64,000 bases of DNA from JBEKIK01 sp963838495 (GCA_963838495.1 CAWIRC010000002.1:186001-250000); one strand, 5' to 3'; positions 31,075-40,441 are shown, counted from the first letter of the stretch. The notes: a model not told the origin generated them from the sequence alone. Made by a program: numbers and translations.

Positions 31075-31938
31075 CTACAACGCCTCGATCTGCCAATATT
31101 CCAACGTAACCGGCGTGCTCCGCCCGAAAATGTTGATCATAACCGTAACCTGCCCGTTGGTCTGATCGATGCTTTCCACTTCGCCTTCGAAGTTTTCGAA
31201 CGTGCCTTCCTTGATTTTCACCCGTTCGCCCTCGGAAAAACCGATCTTCAGCTTCGGGGCCTTTTCGCTCTTTTCCTCGGCCTTGGCCACGATCCGCTCC
31301 ACCTCGTGCGGCAGCATTACCGATGGCCGGCCCGCCGCTCCCGTAAAATCCCCGATCCCCGGCGTCTCGCGGACCAAAAACCAGGTGTCGTCGTTTATCT
31401 CCATGTGCACCACCAGGTAGCCCGGGTACAGCTTCCGCTTGATAACGCGTTTTTTTCCACCCTTGAATTCGGTGACTTTTTCCGTGGGCACGATCACGTC
31501 GCCGAAATACCGATCCAGCCCGGCGATCGCCACGCGCCGCAGCAGGCCTTCGCGGATCGACTCCTCACGGTTGCTTTGCACCTTGAGGATATACCACTCC
31601 ATTTTATCGGATTTCGGTTCCTGGGGTTTTTCAGGCTCAACCGGCGCCGCCTGGGCCTCCGCCGGCAAAGCGGGCTCATGCACTTCTGCAACCGGCGCTT
31701 CGACAACCGGCGCTTCTGCAATCGGCGTCTCGGCAACCGGCGTATCTGTAGCCGGAGCTTCGGCCTGAGGCGCCGCCGCCTCCGGCAGGACAGGCGCAGG
31801 CTCGACCGGCGCGGCCGGCTCAGGCCGTACAGGCATACCCTCAGCCTCTGCCGCCAACTCGGCCGGATCAACGGTATACGCAACATCTTGCGATATTCCC
31901 GCCGGCTCAGAGATCGGATTGTTCGGCTCGTCGCTCAC
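31075..31938 (-). CDS. nusG: Transcription termination/antitermination factor NusG with acidic N-terminal extension
   Basis: NusG binds RNA polymerase and couples it to Rho or the ribosome. The last 175 residues are a normal NusG: the NGN domain (MEWYILKVQSNREESIREGLLRR, then KLYPGYLVVHMEINDDTWFLVRETPGIGDFTG) and a KOW domain (GFSEGERVKIKEGTFENFEGEVESID). Before it come about 112 residues of Ala/Pro/Glu/Val repeats (ETPIAEAPVVEAPVAEV) that are predicted to be disordered. Such long N-terminal extensions are not found in model NusG proteins. The start is a GTG at 31938. The gene begins 16 bp after secE. Confidence 0.95.
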   Translation of the reverse strand: MSDEPNNPISEPAGISQDVAYTVDPAELAAEAEGMPVRPEPAAPVEPAPVLPEAAAPQAEAPATDTPVAETPIAEAPVVEAPVAEVHEPALPAEAQAAPVEPEKPQEPKSDKMEWYILKVQSNREESIREGLLRRVAIAGLDRYFGDVIVPTEKVTEFKGGKKRVIKRKLYPGYLVVHMEINDDTWFLVRETPGIGDFTGAAGRPSVMLPHEVERIVAKAEEKSEKAPKLKIGFSEGERVKIKEGTFENFEGEVESIDQTNGQVTVMINIFGRSTPVTLEYWQIEAL

Positions 31939-31954
31939 GTATGCATTCCCGTTC

Positions 31955-32371
31955 CTACAATATGCTCAACCACCTGAAAAACGACTGCCAAATTATATCG
32001 TAGGCGAAAAGGATAAGGGCCAATACAATAATGCATATCAAGACCACCATGGAGGCGCGAAACAACTCGCCGCGGGTAGGCCACGAAACCTTATTCATTT
32101 CCGCCTCCACGGCAATCAAAAAGTCCGTGAAATTCGGCATGTTCACCACCCGGAACGACACCCACCAGCCCAGCAGACACAAAACCCCGGGAAGCCAATA
32201 TGCCATCCCGAAAACCTGATCGCCCATGCTGCCGTGCAGTGTTTGGGAAAGGCGGTAAAAGCCCACCGTAACGGCCAGCACCAGCGCGGCAAAAGTCACC
32301 TGCCTGGTGATCCGCCCTTGGCTCCGCTTGTAAATGCCGATGGTAAGTAGTTCTTGAAAAATCGCGCCCAT
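31955..32371 (-). CDS. secE: Preprotein translocase subunit SecE
   Basis: The 138-residue protein has three predicted membrane segments. The C-terminal part has the conserved amphipathic helix and hinge (EAEMNKVSWPTRGELFRASMVVL) and the essential last membrane helix (ICIIVLALILFAYDIIW). SecE clamps SecY in the translocon. Its place between tRNA-Trp and nusG is conserved in bacteria. The two extra N-terminal membrane segments recall the long SecE forms of proteobacteria. Confidence 0.93.
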   Translation of the reverse strand: MGAIFQELLTIGIYKRSQGRITRQVTFAALVLAVTVGFYRLSQTLHGSMGDQVFGMAYWLPGVLCLLGWWVSFRVVNMPNFTDFLIAVEAEMNKVSWPTRGELFRASMVVLICIIVLALILFAYDIIWQSFFRWLSIL

Positions 32372-32501
32372 AATTATTGGCTTTAGGCTCCGGCGTTCAG
32401 GACTTTTGGTTTGGAATTCAGGATTATTGTTTCTAGTTCGCTAATTTAATCTGTTTTAGGTTTGGAAGGGCGGATCCAGGGAAGAATTTCAAGATTCATT
32501 T

Positions 32502-32532
32502 ACTGAACCCTGAATCCTGAACCCTGAACCCT
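32502..32532. repeat. CTGAACC/CTGAATC heptad repeat after tRNA-Trp
   Basis: The units TGAACCC, TGAATCC, TGAACCC, TGAACCC run in tandem, ending 14 bp from the 3' end of the tRNA gene. Confidence 0.7.
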
Positions 32533-32546
32533 TTTACTCTCCAAAA

Positions 32547-32622
32547 TGGCAGGGGCGGGGGGGCTCGAACTCCCAACCGCTGGTTTTGGAGACCAGTGCT
32601 CTACCAATTGAGCTACACCCCT
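32547..32622 (-). tRNA. tRNA-Trp (CCA)
   Basis: A full cloverleaf can be drawn: acceptor AGGGGTG with CGCCCCT, anticodon loop CTCCAAA with anticodon CCA, T-loop TTCGAGC, discriminator G73, and an encoded 3' CCA. One A-C mismatch occurs in the T stem. Its place between tuf and secE is common in bacteria. Confidence 0.92.
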
Positions 32623-32663
32623 GCATGGTCCTTCGGGGTCTTGGCCGTGAAACTAGCTTAAAC

Positions 32664-32694
32664 GTTGGGACAACAGTTCAACTGTTGTCCCAAC
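32664..32694. repeat. GTTGGGAC...AGTTCAACT hairpin, copy 1 (variable triplet AAC/GTT)
   Basis: A 31-nt near-perfect palindrome just after the tuf stop. The outer stem GTTGGGAC/GTCCCAAC and the inner AGTT/AACT are shared with the elements at 45801 and 56082, while the three base pairs between them differ. It may end tuf transcription. Confidence 0.8.
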
Positions 32695-32702
32695 AACGCA
32701 TT

Positions 32703-33902
32703 TTATTTGATGACCTTGGTCACTACGCCCGAACCCACCGTCCGGCCGCCTTCACGAATAGCGAACCGCACGTTGGCATCCATGGCGATTGGGGAGATCA
32801 GCTCGACTTTAAGTTTGACGTTGTCGCCGGGCATGCACATCTCCGCGCCGCCCAGCAGGTTGGCCGTTCCCGTCACGTCCGTGGTGCGGAAATAGAACTG
32901 GGGCCGGTATCCGCTAAAAAACGGGGTGTGACGGCCGCCTTCCTCCTTTGACAAGACGTACACCTCGGCCTCGAAATCGGTGTGCGGCGTAATCGAACCG
33001 GGCTTGGCCAGCACCTGCCCCCGCTCGACTTCCTCGCGCTTGATCCCGCGCAACAGGCAGCCCACGTTGTCGCCCGCCTGGCCCTGGTCCAGCGTCTTAT
33101 TGAACATTTCCACGCCCGTGACCACCGTCTTCCGCGATTCCGGGGCAAAACCCACGATCTCCACCTCTTCCCCAACCTTGATCAGCCCCCGCTCCACGCG
33201 CCCGGTGGCCACCGTCCCCCGGCCTTCTATGGAAAATACGTCTTCCACCGCCATGAGGAACGGCTTGTCGACCTCGCGCTGCGGTTGGGGTATGTAAGCG
33301 TCGATGGCATCCATCAATTCGCCAATGCACTTGATGGCCGCCGCATCCTCGGGGGTTTTGTATGCCGACAACGCGTCGCCGCGAATAATCGGTATCTCGT
33401 CGCCGGGGAATCCGTAGTGCGTCAACAATTCCCGTAGCTCCAGCTCCACCAGTTCCAGCAGCTCCGGATCGTCCACCAGGTCGATCTTGTTGAGAAACAC
33501 AACCAAGGCCGGCACGTTCACCTGGCGGGCCAAAAGTACGTGCTCGCGGGTCTGCGGCATGGGCCCGTCCGCCGCCGAAACCACCAGTATCGCCCCGTCC
33601 ATCTGGGCGGCGCCGGTGATCATGTTCTTGATGAAGTCGGCATGGCCTGGGCAATCAATATGAGCATAATGGCGCTTCTCCGTTTCGTACTCCACGTGCG
33701 CCACCGCGATTGTGAGTGTCTTGTATTCGTCGCGAACCGTACCGCCTTTGGCGATATCGCCGTATGACTTGAACTTTGCGAGGCCTTTTCGGCTCTGGAC
33801 CGCCAAAATGGCGCCCGTCAACGTGGTTTTGCCGTGGTCAATGTGGCCTATCGTGCCGACATTGACGTGCGGCTTGCTGCGTGTAAATACTTCCTTGGCC
33901 AT
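32703..33902 (-). CDS. tuf: Translation elongation factor Tu
   Basis: EF-Tu, 399 residues, delivers aminoacyl-tRNA to the ribosome. GTPase motifs are GHIDHGKTT, the effector-loop threonine, DCPGHAD and NKIDLVDD. The C-terminal domain ends GGRTVGSGVVTKVIK. The usual MAKEVFTRSKPHVNVG start at 33902 is preceded by GGGAGAAAG, so the longer frame was not used. It follows four tRNA genes in the order seen in E. coli thrU-tyrU-glyT-thrT-tufB. Confidence 0.98.
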   Translation of the reverse strand: MAKEVFTRSKPHVNVGTIGHIDHGKTTLTGAILAVQSRKGLAKFKSYGDIAKGGTVRDEYKTLTIAVAHVEYETEKRHYAHIDCPGHADFIKNMITGAAQMDGAILVVSAADGPMPQTREHVLLARQVNVPALVVFLNKIDLVDDPELLELVELELRELLTHYGFPGDEIPIIRGDALSAYKTPEDAAAIKCIGELMDAIDAYIPQPQREVDKPFLMAVEDVFSIEGRGTVATGRVERGLIKVGEEVEIVGFAPESRKTVVTGVEMFNKTLDQGQAGDNVGCLLRGIKREEVERGQVLAKPGSITPHTDFEAEVYVLSKEEGGRHTPFFSGYRPQFYFRTTDVTGTANLLGGAEMCMPGDNVKLKVELISPIAMDANVRFAIREGGRTVGSGVVTKVIK

Positions 33903-34032
33903 GTCTTTTACTTTCTCCCTGCGTTGGATCAAGCGGGTAGTTTAAATACAATAAACCGGTCGATGGAATACTTCCAGTTCGGAAAACGAATCTATTATCC
34001 GTCCCGCTCTGTCTTTCCACCGGCCAACAAAA

Positions 34033-34105
<73 letters not shown>

Positions 34106-34222
34106 CCGCGTGGTTGTTCGAGCCCCCGTTGTTTTCAGGTCCGCCGTTGGCAACGGCATTCAGTGCTTTGATCTCCTTTATATTCTCTACGGTCTCGACC
34201 TGCTTAATCCCTTGCCCGCCAA

Positions 34223-34293
34223 AGCGGGTGAAGGGAGTCGAACCCTCGTAAATAGCTTGGAAGGCTATGGCTCTACCGTTGAGCTACACCCGC
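34223..34293 (-). tRNA. tRNA-Gly (UCC)
   Basis: Acceptor GCGGGTG/CACCCGC, anticodon stem ATAGC/GCTAT with loop CTTCCAA and anticodon TCC, T-arm with GGTTCGACTCC. No CCA is encoded. Confidence 0.95.
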
Positions 34294-34387
34294 ATGGGGC
34301 GAAGGACACGTCTCATACGACTAATGCCGAAATTCCTCACTCCATGTTGACAATCCTAATTTGAATTTCACCATCCGTCTTTCACAA

Positions 34388-34469
34388 TGGGGGGTGAAGG
34401 ATTTGAACCTTCGAAGGCATTGCCATCAGATTTACAGTCTGACCCCTTTGACCGCTCGGGAAACCCCCC
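34388..34469 (-). tRNA. tRNA-Tyr (GUA)
   Basis: Class II tRNA with a long variable arm. Acceptor GGGGGGT/ACCCCCC, D arm CCCGAGCGG, anticodon loop CTGTAAA with anticodon GTA, discriminator A. No CCA is encoded. Confidence 0.95.
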
Positions 34470-34575
34470 TCCTCCATTCACTTACTTTCCCCTTTACCAA
34501 TAAAATTCCCGCACTCTTTAGCGCGGGTAAAATACATGCAACTTGCCGGGCTTTATCACAGGGGTTTCCGGTACG

Positions 34576-34648
34576 AGCTAGCGGAGGGACTTGAACCCAC
34601 AACCTGTTGATTACAAATCAACTGCTCTGCCGGTTGAGCTACGCTAGC
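34576..34648 (-). tRNA. tRNA-Thr (UGU)
   Basis: Acceptor GCTAGCG/CGCTAGC, anticodon stem GTTGA/TCAAC with loop TTTGTAA and anticodon TGT, T-arm GGGTTCAAGTCCC. It is the first gene of the tRNA-tuf transcription unit, 28 bp after a promoter -10 box. Confidence 0.95.
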
Positions 34649-34676
34649 CGGTCGAGTCTTAGCACGCGAACCTCTT

Positions 34677-34704
34677 AATATAACCAACCCCCAAAACCAC
34701 GCAA
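34677..34704 (-). promoter_or_regulatory. Candidate promoter of the tRNA-tuf-ribosomal operon
   Basis: On the minus strand TTGCGT (34704-34699) and TATATT (34682-34677) are spaced by 16 nt, a good sigma-70-type promoter. Transcription would begin about 20 bp before tRNA-Thr(UGU). Confidence 0.6.
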
Positions 34705-35139
34705 GGCGACTGATTTAGAAAAAAGCTATACCCATTGCCAAAAATTAAAAATCCCATCCGAAACCACCCAAAAGAACGTCTTTTTCAGCCAAATTTCTCC
34801 CTCAACTAACAATCTTATCCAATCGACCCCCCAAAAAGTAGTGATTGTTTCACGCCCTATACCTTCCCGACGCAGACACTAACGCAACCGTCGATTTGTA
34901 GGGTGCGCGGAGCGAATGCCATTATAGATGCTGCGTTACGTACAAAATATTTTTTCCAACAACAAGTTGTTTTGTATCGTATATGGTGCAGTTCGCGCAA
35001 CCCACCATGTTCCAATATGTTTCGTGCTACACGTATCCAACCATGATCCGCCAACTTGTCCGGCAGTGAGAAAATAGATTAAAATACTCAAACTCAATAA
35101 TTCTCCATGAACCCAGATAAACATTGATTATCTACGGCA
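34705..35139. other. Intergenic region upstream of the tRNA operon
   Basis: No credible gene. GTAGGGTGCGC near 34899 and GCGCAACCCACC near 34995 look like the two ends of a degraded inverted element. The rest is AT-rich and probably holds divergent promoters. Confidence 0.45.
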
Positions 35140-35975
35140 ATGCGTCTGATTTTGAGCTTCTGGTTTTACGTCTTGACAATCGTTGCCTGTTCAATCGCGG
35201 CCGACGATCCGGCCGCGCCCCTTGCCGGTCAATCCCAGACCCCGCACAAACTTGCCATTTTCATGATCGGCGATTCTACAATGGCCGACAAGCCGTTAAC
35301 GCCCGCCCAACCTGAACGCGGTTGGGGGCAATTGTTTCCACTCTATTTTATTGACTCCGTCCATGTGGTAAACCTCGCCGTAAACGGCCGCAGTTCAAAA
35401 AGCTTTCGCGACGAGGGCCGATGGCAACCGGTGCTCGACGGACTCCGGCCCGGCGACTATGTCATTATCCAGTTCGGCCACAACGACGAGAAAAAGGAAA
35501 AACCCAAGCAATATACCGAACCCTTCGGCTCGTTCAAACATAATCTCGAACGCTACGTTCAAGAGGTCCGCGAAAAACATGGCAGGCCCATCTTGGCCAC
35601 GCCGATTGCACGCCGGGCATTCACCGACCAGTCCCAACGCGCGACACCCACGGCGACTATCCCGCGGCCGTCCGCCAGGTCGCCGCCGAAGGGAAGGTCC
35701 CCTTGCTCGATCTCCAGCGCCGCAGCACTGAACTGCTCAAACAATTGGGCCCCGAACAATCCAAAAAACTCTACATGTGGATCGAGCCGGGCGAATTCGC
35801 CTCCCTACCCAAAGGCAAAAACGACGACACGCACTTAAACGCCTTCGGCGCCAGCCGCATCTGCGACCTGGCCGTCGAGGAAATCAAAATCGCCGCGCCC
35901 GATCTGGCCCAATGGCTCCGTCCGGAAACCCCCCCCTCTCCCGCGCCCGCCGCCGACACGCCTTCAAACCCCTAA
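35140..35975 (+). CDS. Secreted rhamnogalacturonan acetylesterase-like SGNH hydrolase (CE12; one frame break)
   Basis: About 278 residues with a signal peptide (LILSFWFYVLTIVACSIAA). The SGNH blocks are FMIGDSTMAD (catalytic Ser), VNLAVNGRSSKSF (oxyanion Gly), IIQFGHND (Asn), and the C-terminal DDTHLNAFGA (Asp and His). CE12 enzymes remove acetyl groups from rhamnogalacturonan I in pectin. One base is missing near 35645; the restored frame reads DTHGDYPAAVRQVAAEGKVPLLDL. The enzyme fits with the arabinan and xyloglucan functions elsewhere in the window, although it is not adjacent to them. A Pro/Ala-rich tail ends the protein. Confidence 0.85.
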
Positions 35976-36013
35976 AAAATCCCGACCGACCGTCCACCTC
36001 CCATTACCCACTT

Positions 36014-36041
36014 TTTCATCCTTCATACTTCATCCTTCTAA
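36014..36041. repeat. TTCATCC heptad repeat downstream of the acetylesterase
   Basis: The units TTCATCC, TTCATAC, TTCATCC, TTCTAAC follow the stop codon by about 38 bp. Confidence 0.55.
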
Positions 36042-36116
36042 CCCCGTCCCCCACCACCCACTGCCAACCACCTGCAAAATCTCTTTCTTATCGAAAGCTG
36101 TGTTGCACAAGACCAT

Positions 36117-36149
36117 AAAAAAACGTTCCCATGCCGGAGCATGGGAACG
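36117..36149 (-). terminator. Terminator of the sigma factor gene
   Basis: The perfect stem CGTTCCCATGC/GCATGGGAACG with loop TCCG is followed on the minus strand by seven T residues. The hairpin itself is a widespread dispersed sequence. Confidence 0.75.
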
Positions 36150-36172
36150 AGTTCTGATCCACTGCGATTTTT

Positions 36173-36209
36173 ACTGTCCACTGCCCACTGCCTACTGTCC
36201 ACTTACTAG
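36173..36209. repeat. ACTGTCC/ACTGCCC heptad repeat at the sigma factor stop
   Basis: Five units in a row (ACTGTCC, ACTGCCC, ACTGCCT, ACTGTCC, ACTTACT) end 4 bp from the stop codon of the sigma gene. Confidence 0.75.
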
Positions 36210-36212
36210 CCG

Positions 36213-37886
36213 CTATCCCGGGTATTCGATTTTCTCCTCTTCCACGGCCTTTCGCAATTTGCTCAGCGCCCGGGCTTCGATCTGCCGGATCCGTTCCTTG
36301 GTAACGCCCAATTCCACTCCCACCTGCTTGAGCGTGAGCGGTTCCTCCCCGCGTTTCAACCCGAAGCGGCGGACGATGATCTTTTGCTCCCGCTCGTCCA
36401 GGCAGTCGAGAATCTTTCCGATCTGCGCCTCGCGCTGCATCTGGGTAGATTCGATCTCCACCTGGTCCGTGCGCTCGTCCTCGGCCGCGGCAAACATCTC
36501 AGACTGGCTGCTGCGGAAGCGGTCGTGATAGCGGTGCTCGTTGGGAATTGTGCGGGCGAAATTCTTCATGATCGCCCAACTGGCGTATGTGCTGAACTTG
36601 TTGCCCCGCGCATAATCGAACTTTTCCGCCGCCCGCATCAGCGACATGTTCCCGTCGCTTACAAGCTCGAAAAAGTTTTCCGCCGGGCCCACGTGCCGCT
36701 TGGCAATCGATACCACCAGCCGCAAGTTCGCCCGCACGATCTGGTTCTTCGTGGCCACGGCCTCGTCGTAAATCCGCTCGATGTGCTCCATCAGCGTGCT
36801 TTTGGGCCGTTCCGCATCGAGCTTGGCCCGTAACCTGCTCGCCTTGAACTTCAGGTAGTTCATCTTCCTGAACAGGTGCGCCTCTTGACGGCGGCTTAAA
36901 AGCGGCACTTCGTACAAACTCGCCAAATACGGCGGCAAACCGCTGGGCAGGCGCGGCTTTTTCGCCGCCTGCTCGCTGGGCGGTATGGGACCCAATACCC
37001 GCTGCTCCACCTTTTGCGACTTGATGCGAAGATAACCGGGATTGGGTATATAATCCAAGGGCAGCTCCATGATCCGCCGCGCACGCATCTCGGCTATGAT
37101 CCGGTAAATGCTGGTCCGCGTGCGGCAAAATCGCTTGGCCAACTGATCCACCGTTTCCCCGCGGTGATATTGCTGGTAGATCTTCCGCTTCGTATCCATC
37201 CCCAGCGGACCGTGATTCTCGGGAAATACCGCCAGGTCCGGATGATCGCGGTCGAATTGTTTCAACGTGTAGCGGATAGTCTCGGCGCTGCGGTTCATCT
37301 TCTCGGCCAGACGTTTGGTAACGTCTGCCGGGCAGGCCCCTGCCCGGGCCAGCCGCCGGGCACGCTCGATAATCGATGTCCGCTCCTCTTCGCTCAATTG
37401 GCTGAACATCGATCCGCGCCGCACCCGTTCCTGGTTGTGCTCCACAAAACGATCCACCGAACTCTGCAAAAATCCTACTCTTTTCCGCCCGTCCATCACG
37501 AACCGCCGGCTCACCAGCCCGTGGCGCCGCCAACGGGAAATAGTCTTTGTCGATACGTTGAATTCCTGGGCCAGACGATCCACCGTCAATACCCTTTCCC
37601 CCGCCGAATCGGCCGATACATTGGCGGCGTCGGATACGTCTTCCACAAATAAACGCAGGTCGTGCCACGCCTCCTTGCCGCTAAGCTTCAGGTCCGGATA
37701 GGAATCCGGCCGGAAATTAGTCACTCGGTAACATACATACTCGTAGGTATAGGTCCGCTTGGGATCCAGTTCGTCCAACAGCTTTTCTGCCTGGGCCACC
37801 TGCTCGATTTTTTTCTCGCGGGGCGCAAAACGAACCTGCTGATCTCGTAATTGTCGAATGGCCGGGTTAAAGTAATTCGTGTGCAT
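36213..37886 (-). CDS. Sigma-70 family factor with three N-terminal HTH units
   Basis: The 557-residue protein ends in a sigma core: region 1.2 (LPPYLASLYEVPLLSRRQEAHLFRKM), region 2 (IVRANLRLVVSIAKRH, KFDYARGNKFSTYASWAIMKN) and region 4 (PLTLKQVGVELGVTKERIRQIEARALSKLRK). Region 3 is almost absent, replaced by a short acidic linker. The first 300 residues hold three different helix-turn-helix units: an excisionase/MerR-like one at about 100-150 (LTVDRLAQEFNVSTKTISRWRRHGLVSRR), one at about 185-210 (VTKRLAEKMNRSAETIRYTL) and one at about 238-270 (ETVDQLAKRFCRTRTSIYRII). The start at 37886 is supported by AAGGAG nine nt upstream. It may be an alternative factor whose promoter choice is tuned by the extra domains; target genes are unknown. 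Confidence 0.85.
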   Translation of the reverse strand: MHTNYFNPAIRQLRDQQVRFAPREKKIEQVAQAEKLLDELDPKRTYTYEYVCYRVTNFRPDSYPDLKLSGKEAWHDLRLFVEDVSDAANVSADSAGERVLTVDRLAQEFNVSTKTISRWRRHGLVSRRFVMDGRKRVGFLQSSVDRFVEHNQERVRRGSMFSQLSEEERTSIIERARRLARAGACPADVTKRLAEKMNRSAETIRYTLKQFDRDHPDLAVFPENHGPLGMDTKRKIYQQYHRGETVDQLAKRFCRTRTSIYRIIAEMRARRIMELPLDYIPNPGYLRIKSQKVEQRVLGPIPPSEQAAKKPRLPSGLPPYLASLYEVPLLSRRQEAHLFRKMNYLKFKASRLRAKLDAERPKSTLMEHIERIYDEAVATKNQIVRANLRLVVSIAKRHVGPAENFFELVSDGNMSLMRAAEKFDYARGNKFSTYASWAIMKNFARTIPNEHRYHDRFRSSQSEMFAAAEDERTDQVEIESTQMQREAQIGKILDCLDEREQKIIVRRFGLKRGEEPLTLKQVGVELGVTKERIRQIEARALSKLRKAVEEEKIEYPG

Positions 37887-37922
37887 GATCCCAATCTCCT
37901 TTTTTATAGCCCCTTGCTGCAC

Positions 37923-38613
37923 GCCGGCACGTCCTTACGCCGGATGGGACTTAATAGTGCATTCTGCCGGCCTTCTTATGCCGACAGCAATTACTCCCCT
38001 CAATCGCCAGTATACTCGATTAACCGAATTTTAACAGATTATTCTGTTAAAAATATCACGCCATTAACCCTTTACCCCACATTAGTATGGTGCGCCGCTC
38101 CCTTCCAAAATCAGTCCATAAATAATGCTTTTATATTCTCCTATTTAAATTCTAAAACATCCGTTCTCTACTTAACGTGCTTTTTTTATTAACCGCTGGG
38201 TTCCAAGGAAAACTGATAATTTATACGTATTACAGTGCTTAAATGCTCAATAAAAGTTCGCTGTTCATATTGGAAATTCGTTGTTAAAGCAAAATTCTAC
38301 ATTCTTAATTTAGTTTGAATATAAGTATTTTCCTGATGCTTGTTTATTTCCCCCAATCCATCTCCATCGGGATTTTTCCTATCTTGACAAGTCAACCTAA
38401 TCCCAAGGGCTTTTATCAACTATTAACCTCGAAATAAAACTTCTAGGTTGGTTTCTAAGCCATTATGGCCCGAATGAAATTCCCTATTCAATGAAGAACC
38501 CCCAAGTTCAAATTTCTCCATAGGAAATTCAGGCATTGTTCATTAGACTACCGATCTAGAGTTCAGACTACCGATCAAGAATCTCTGTATTATCAGGCTC
38601 TGGGTAAGGAAAC
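37923..38613. other. AT-rich divergent intergenic region
   Basis: About 690 bp, clearly more AT-rich than the surroundings, with no credible gene. A TTGACA lies at 38385, and a direct repeat AGACTACCGATC occurs twice near 38545-38575. It probably contains promoters for the sigma gene and the secreted protein gene. Confidence 0.5.
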
Positions 38614-40032
38614 ATGAATATGAAACTTTCAGCAACATGTTCTTGCGCGGCCTTCTTCTGTCTCTCGGCCATTGCTATGGCGCAACACGGATCAAGTCCG
38701 GCCGCACGACCGTTGCAAACAGCCAAGCGAAGCGATACGCCCGAGCGAGCCAAGGCCTCGGACAAAGCCAAGTACACCTTTCCAATCGGCCGCCAGCCTG
38801 GCCAGATCGACCGCGTCAAAGTCGAGTGGAAGGTCGGCGGCGAGGTGATCGACATCGTAGACAAAAAAGAGCATCGGGAAAAATTAAGCGTCCAGTGCAA
38901 TCTGGACTATGAAGAAAAAACCCTCCAAGTCTCCACCAGCCCCCAAGGCCTTTCCAGTTACCTCCGCTATTACAACCGGGCCGAGGCCGCTGAGCAGGTC
39001 GGCGAGCATGGATTCAACCTCGTTCTGCGTCCCGAGCGGAACTTGATTGCCGCGCAGATTTCATCGCAAAAGTCGCTGCTGTTTTCTCCAAGCGGCTGCC
39101 TGACAAAAAAAGAACTGGACCTGATCGACGTACACGGCAACAGCCTGCTTTTAGATCGTTTTCTGCCCGATAAGCCCGTGGCCGTGGGCGATGCATGGCA
39201 GCCGTCCCAGGAGTTGATGACCCAACTCTTAGGCCTCGACGAGGTGGGGCAATCGGACGTTAAATGCGAATTGAAGGAAATTACCGACAAGGTGGCCCGC
39301 TTCGAGATGAAAGGCACTGTATCAGGCGCGTCCGAGGGCGTAACCTCTGCTATCGAACTCAAGGCCCGCTATCGTTACGATCTAGGGCGCAAGTGCGTGG
39401 ATTGGCTGGGAATGGTGGTCAGGGAGCGGCGCCAGGCCAGCCCGGTTTCCGATGGGCTCGACGTGGCGGCGCAGTTGCAGGTGCTCATTGTTCCCCTCGA
39501 GAAATCCAGCCATTTCGATGAAGCCGGCTTGAACGATCTTCACCTCCGCCCCGCCCCGGAATTAACACGGCTTTCGCACACCTCAAAAGAAGGCGGCTGG
39601 GAAATCGCCTACGACCGCAATTGGTACGTCATCCGCGATCAAAAGGGACAGGCCTCGGCCGTCCTCCGCAGAGTCGAACGGGGAGACCTCATCGCCCAGT
39701 GCAACGTTTCGGCTTTGTCCCCGGGCGATCCCGATAAATTCGTATCCCTGGAAAAATTCCAAGAGGATATCAAGTACGCCCTGGGCGATAGTTTCAAAGA
39801 GTTCGTCGAGGCCGGCCAGTCTGTCAACAAGGCGAACCATCGCGTGCTGCGGGTCGTAGTGCGCGGAACCGCCTCGGACCTGCCGATCGTCTGGAACTAT
39901 TACCACATTGCCGACCGCCAGGGCCGCCAGGCCTCCTGCGTATTTACGTTTGAAGAAAAATACGCGGAACGCCTCGGCAAGGCCGACCTGGAACTGGTCG
40001 ATTCGCTGCGGTTTAGCGAGGCCAAGCAATAA
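38614..40032 (+). CDS. Secreted protein of unknown function, 472 residues
   Basis: A signal peptide (KLSATCSCAAFFCLSAIAMA) is followed by a mature protein of beta-rich appearance with no motif that I recognise. Conserved-looking parts are VEWKVGGEVIDIVDKKEHR, RYRYDLGRKCVDWLGMVVRERR and, near the end, NYYHIADRQGRQASCVFTFEEKY, which resembles the PsbP/YbjN-like or lipoprotein stress folds only loosely. AAGGAAAC lies just upstream of the ATG. It stands alone, divergent from the sigma gene. Periplasmic or surface location is likely; function unknown. Confidence 0.75.
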   Translation: MNMKLSATCSCAAFFCLSAIAMAQHGSSPAARPLQTAKRSDTPERAKASDKAKYTFPIGRQPGQIDRVKVEWKVGGEVIDIVDKKEHREKLSVQCNLDYEEKTLQVSTSPQGLSSYLRYYNRAEAAEQVGEHGFNLVLRPERNLIAAQISSQKSLLFSPSGCLTKKELDLIDVHGNSLLLDRFLPDKPVAVGDAWQPSQELMTQLLGLDEVGQSDVKCELKEITDKVARFEMKGTVSGASEGVTSAIELKARYRYDLGRKCVDWLGMVVRERRQASPVSDGLDVAAQLQVLIVPLEKSSHFDEAGLNDLHLRPAPELTRLSHTSKEGGWEIAYDRNWYVIRDQKGQASAVLRRVERGDLIAQCNVSALSPGDPDKFVSLEKFQEDIKYALGDSFKEFVEAGQSVNKANHRVLRVVVRGTASDLPIVWNYYHIADRQGRQASCVFTFEEKYAERLGKADLELVDSLRFSEAKQ

Positions 40033-40441
40033 CCTGAATTTTTTGCCGTATTGGAATCAAACCTCTCGCCGATTGCGACTGGATGCGTCGCTGCGAGACG
40101 AGCGAAGATCGCGCGTGCTACTGCACTAGCCTTCAAGGATCTCGGCTCACGCTAATGGGTTGGCACCTCCGTCGGAATACCAGGCGAGAGGCTCGATTCC
40201 ATCGATCGATATTCACCAGGAATATCGGCACTTTGTCGCTCCCGCTTGCAACGTTTTTTCGTCGCTTGCACAAGAGCGTGCATTGTGTCTTTCCTATTCA
40301 CAATTCTAATTCATGGAAAAACCAAAAACCACCCACCCACAAGGTGGATGCATGCGGCGATCCTTGGCGAGATAAATGTAATTGCTATAATTGGACAATT
40401 CATCCATATCCTGTATGCCCGTCAATTCGTGGAGATTCTTT
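40033..40441. other. Intergenic region without recognised features
   Basis: About 400 bp. I find no convincing gene or known RNA. CGTCGCTTGCAC and CGCTCCCGCTTGCAACG near 40230-40270 are short repeats. The right end probably contains the promoter of the small gene at 40442. Confidence 0.4.

Noticed and set aside
34857..35054. 65-codon frame upstream of the tRNA operon
   Set aside because: Cys/Arg-rich product of repeat-derived DNA with no start signal.
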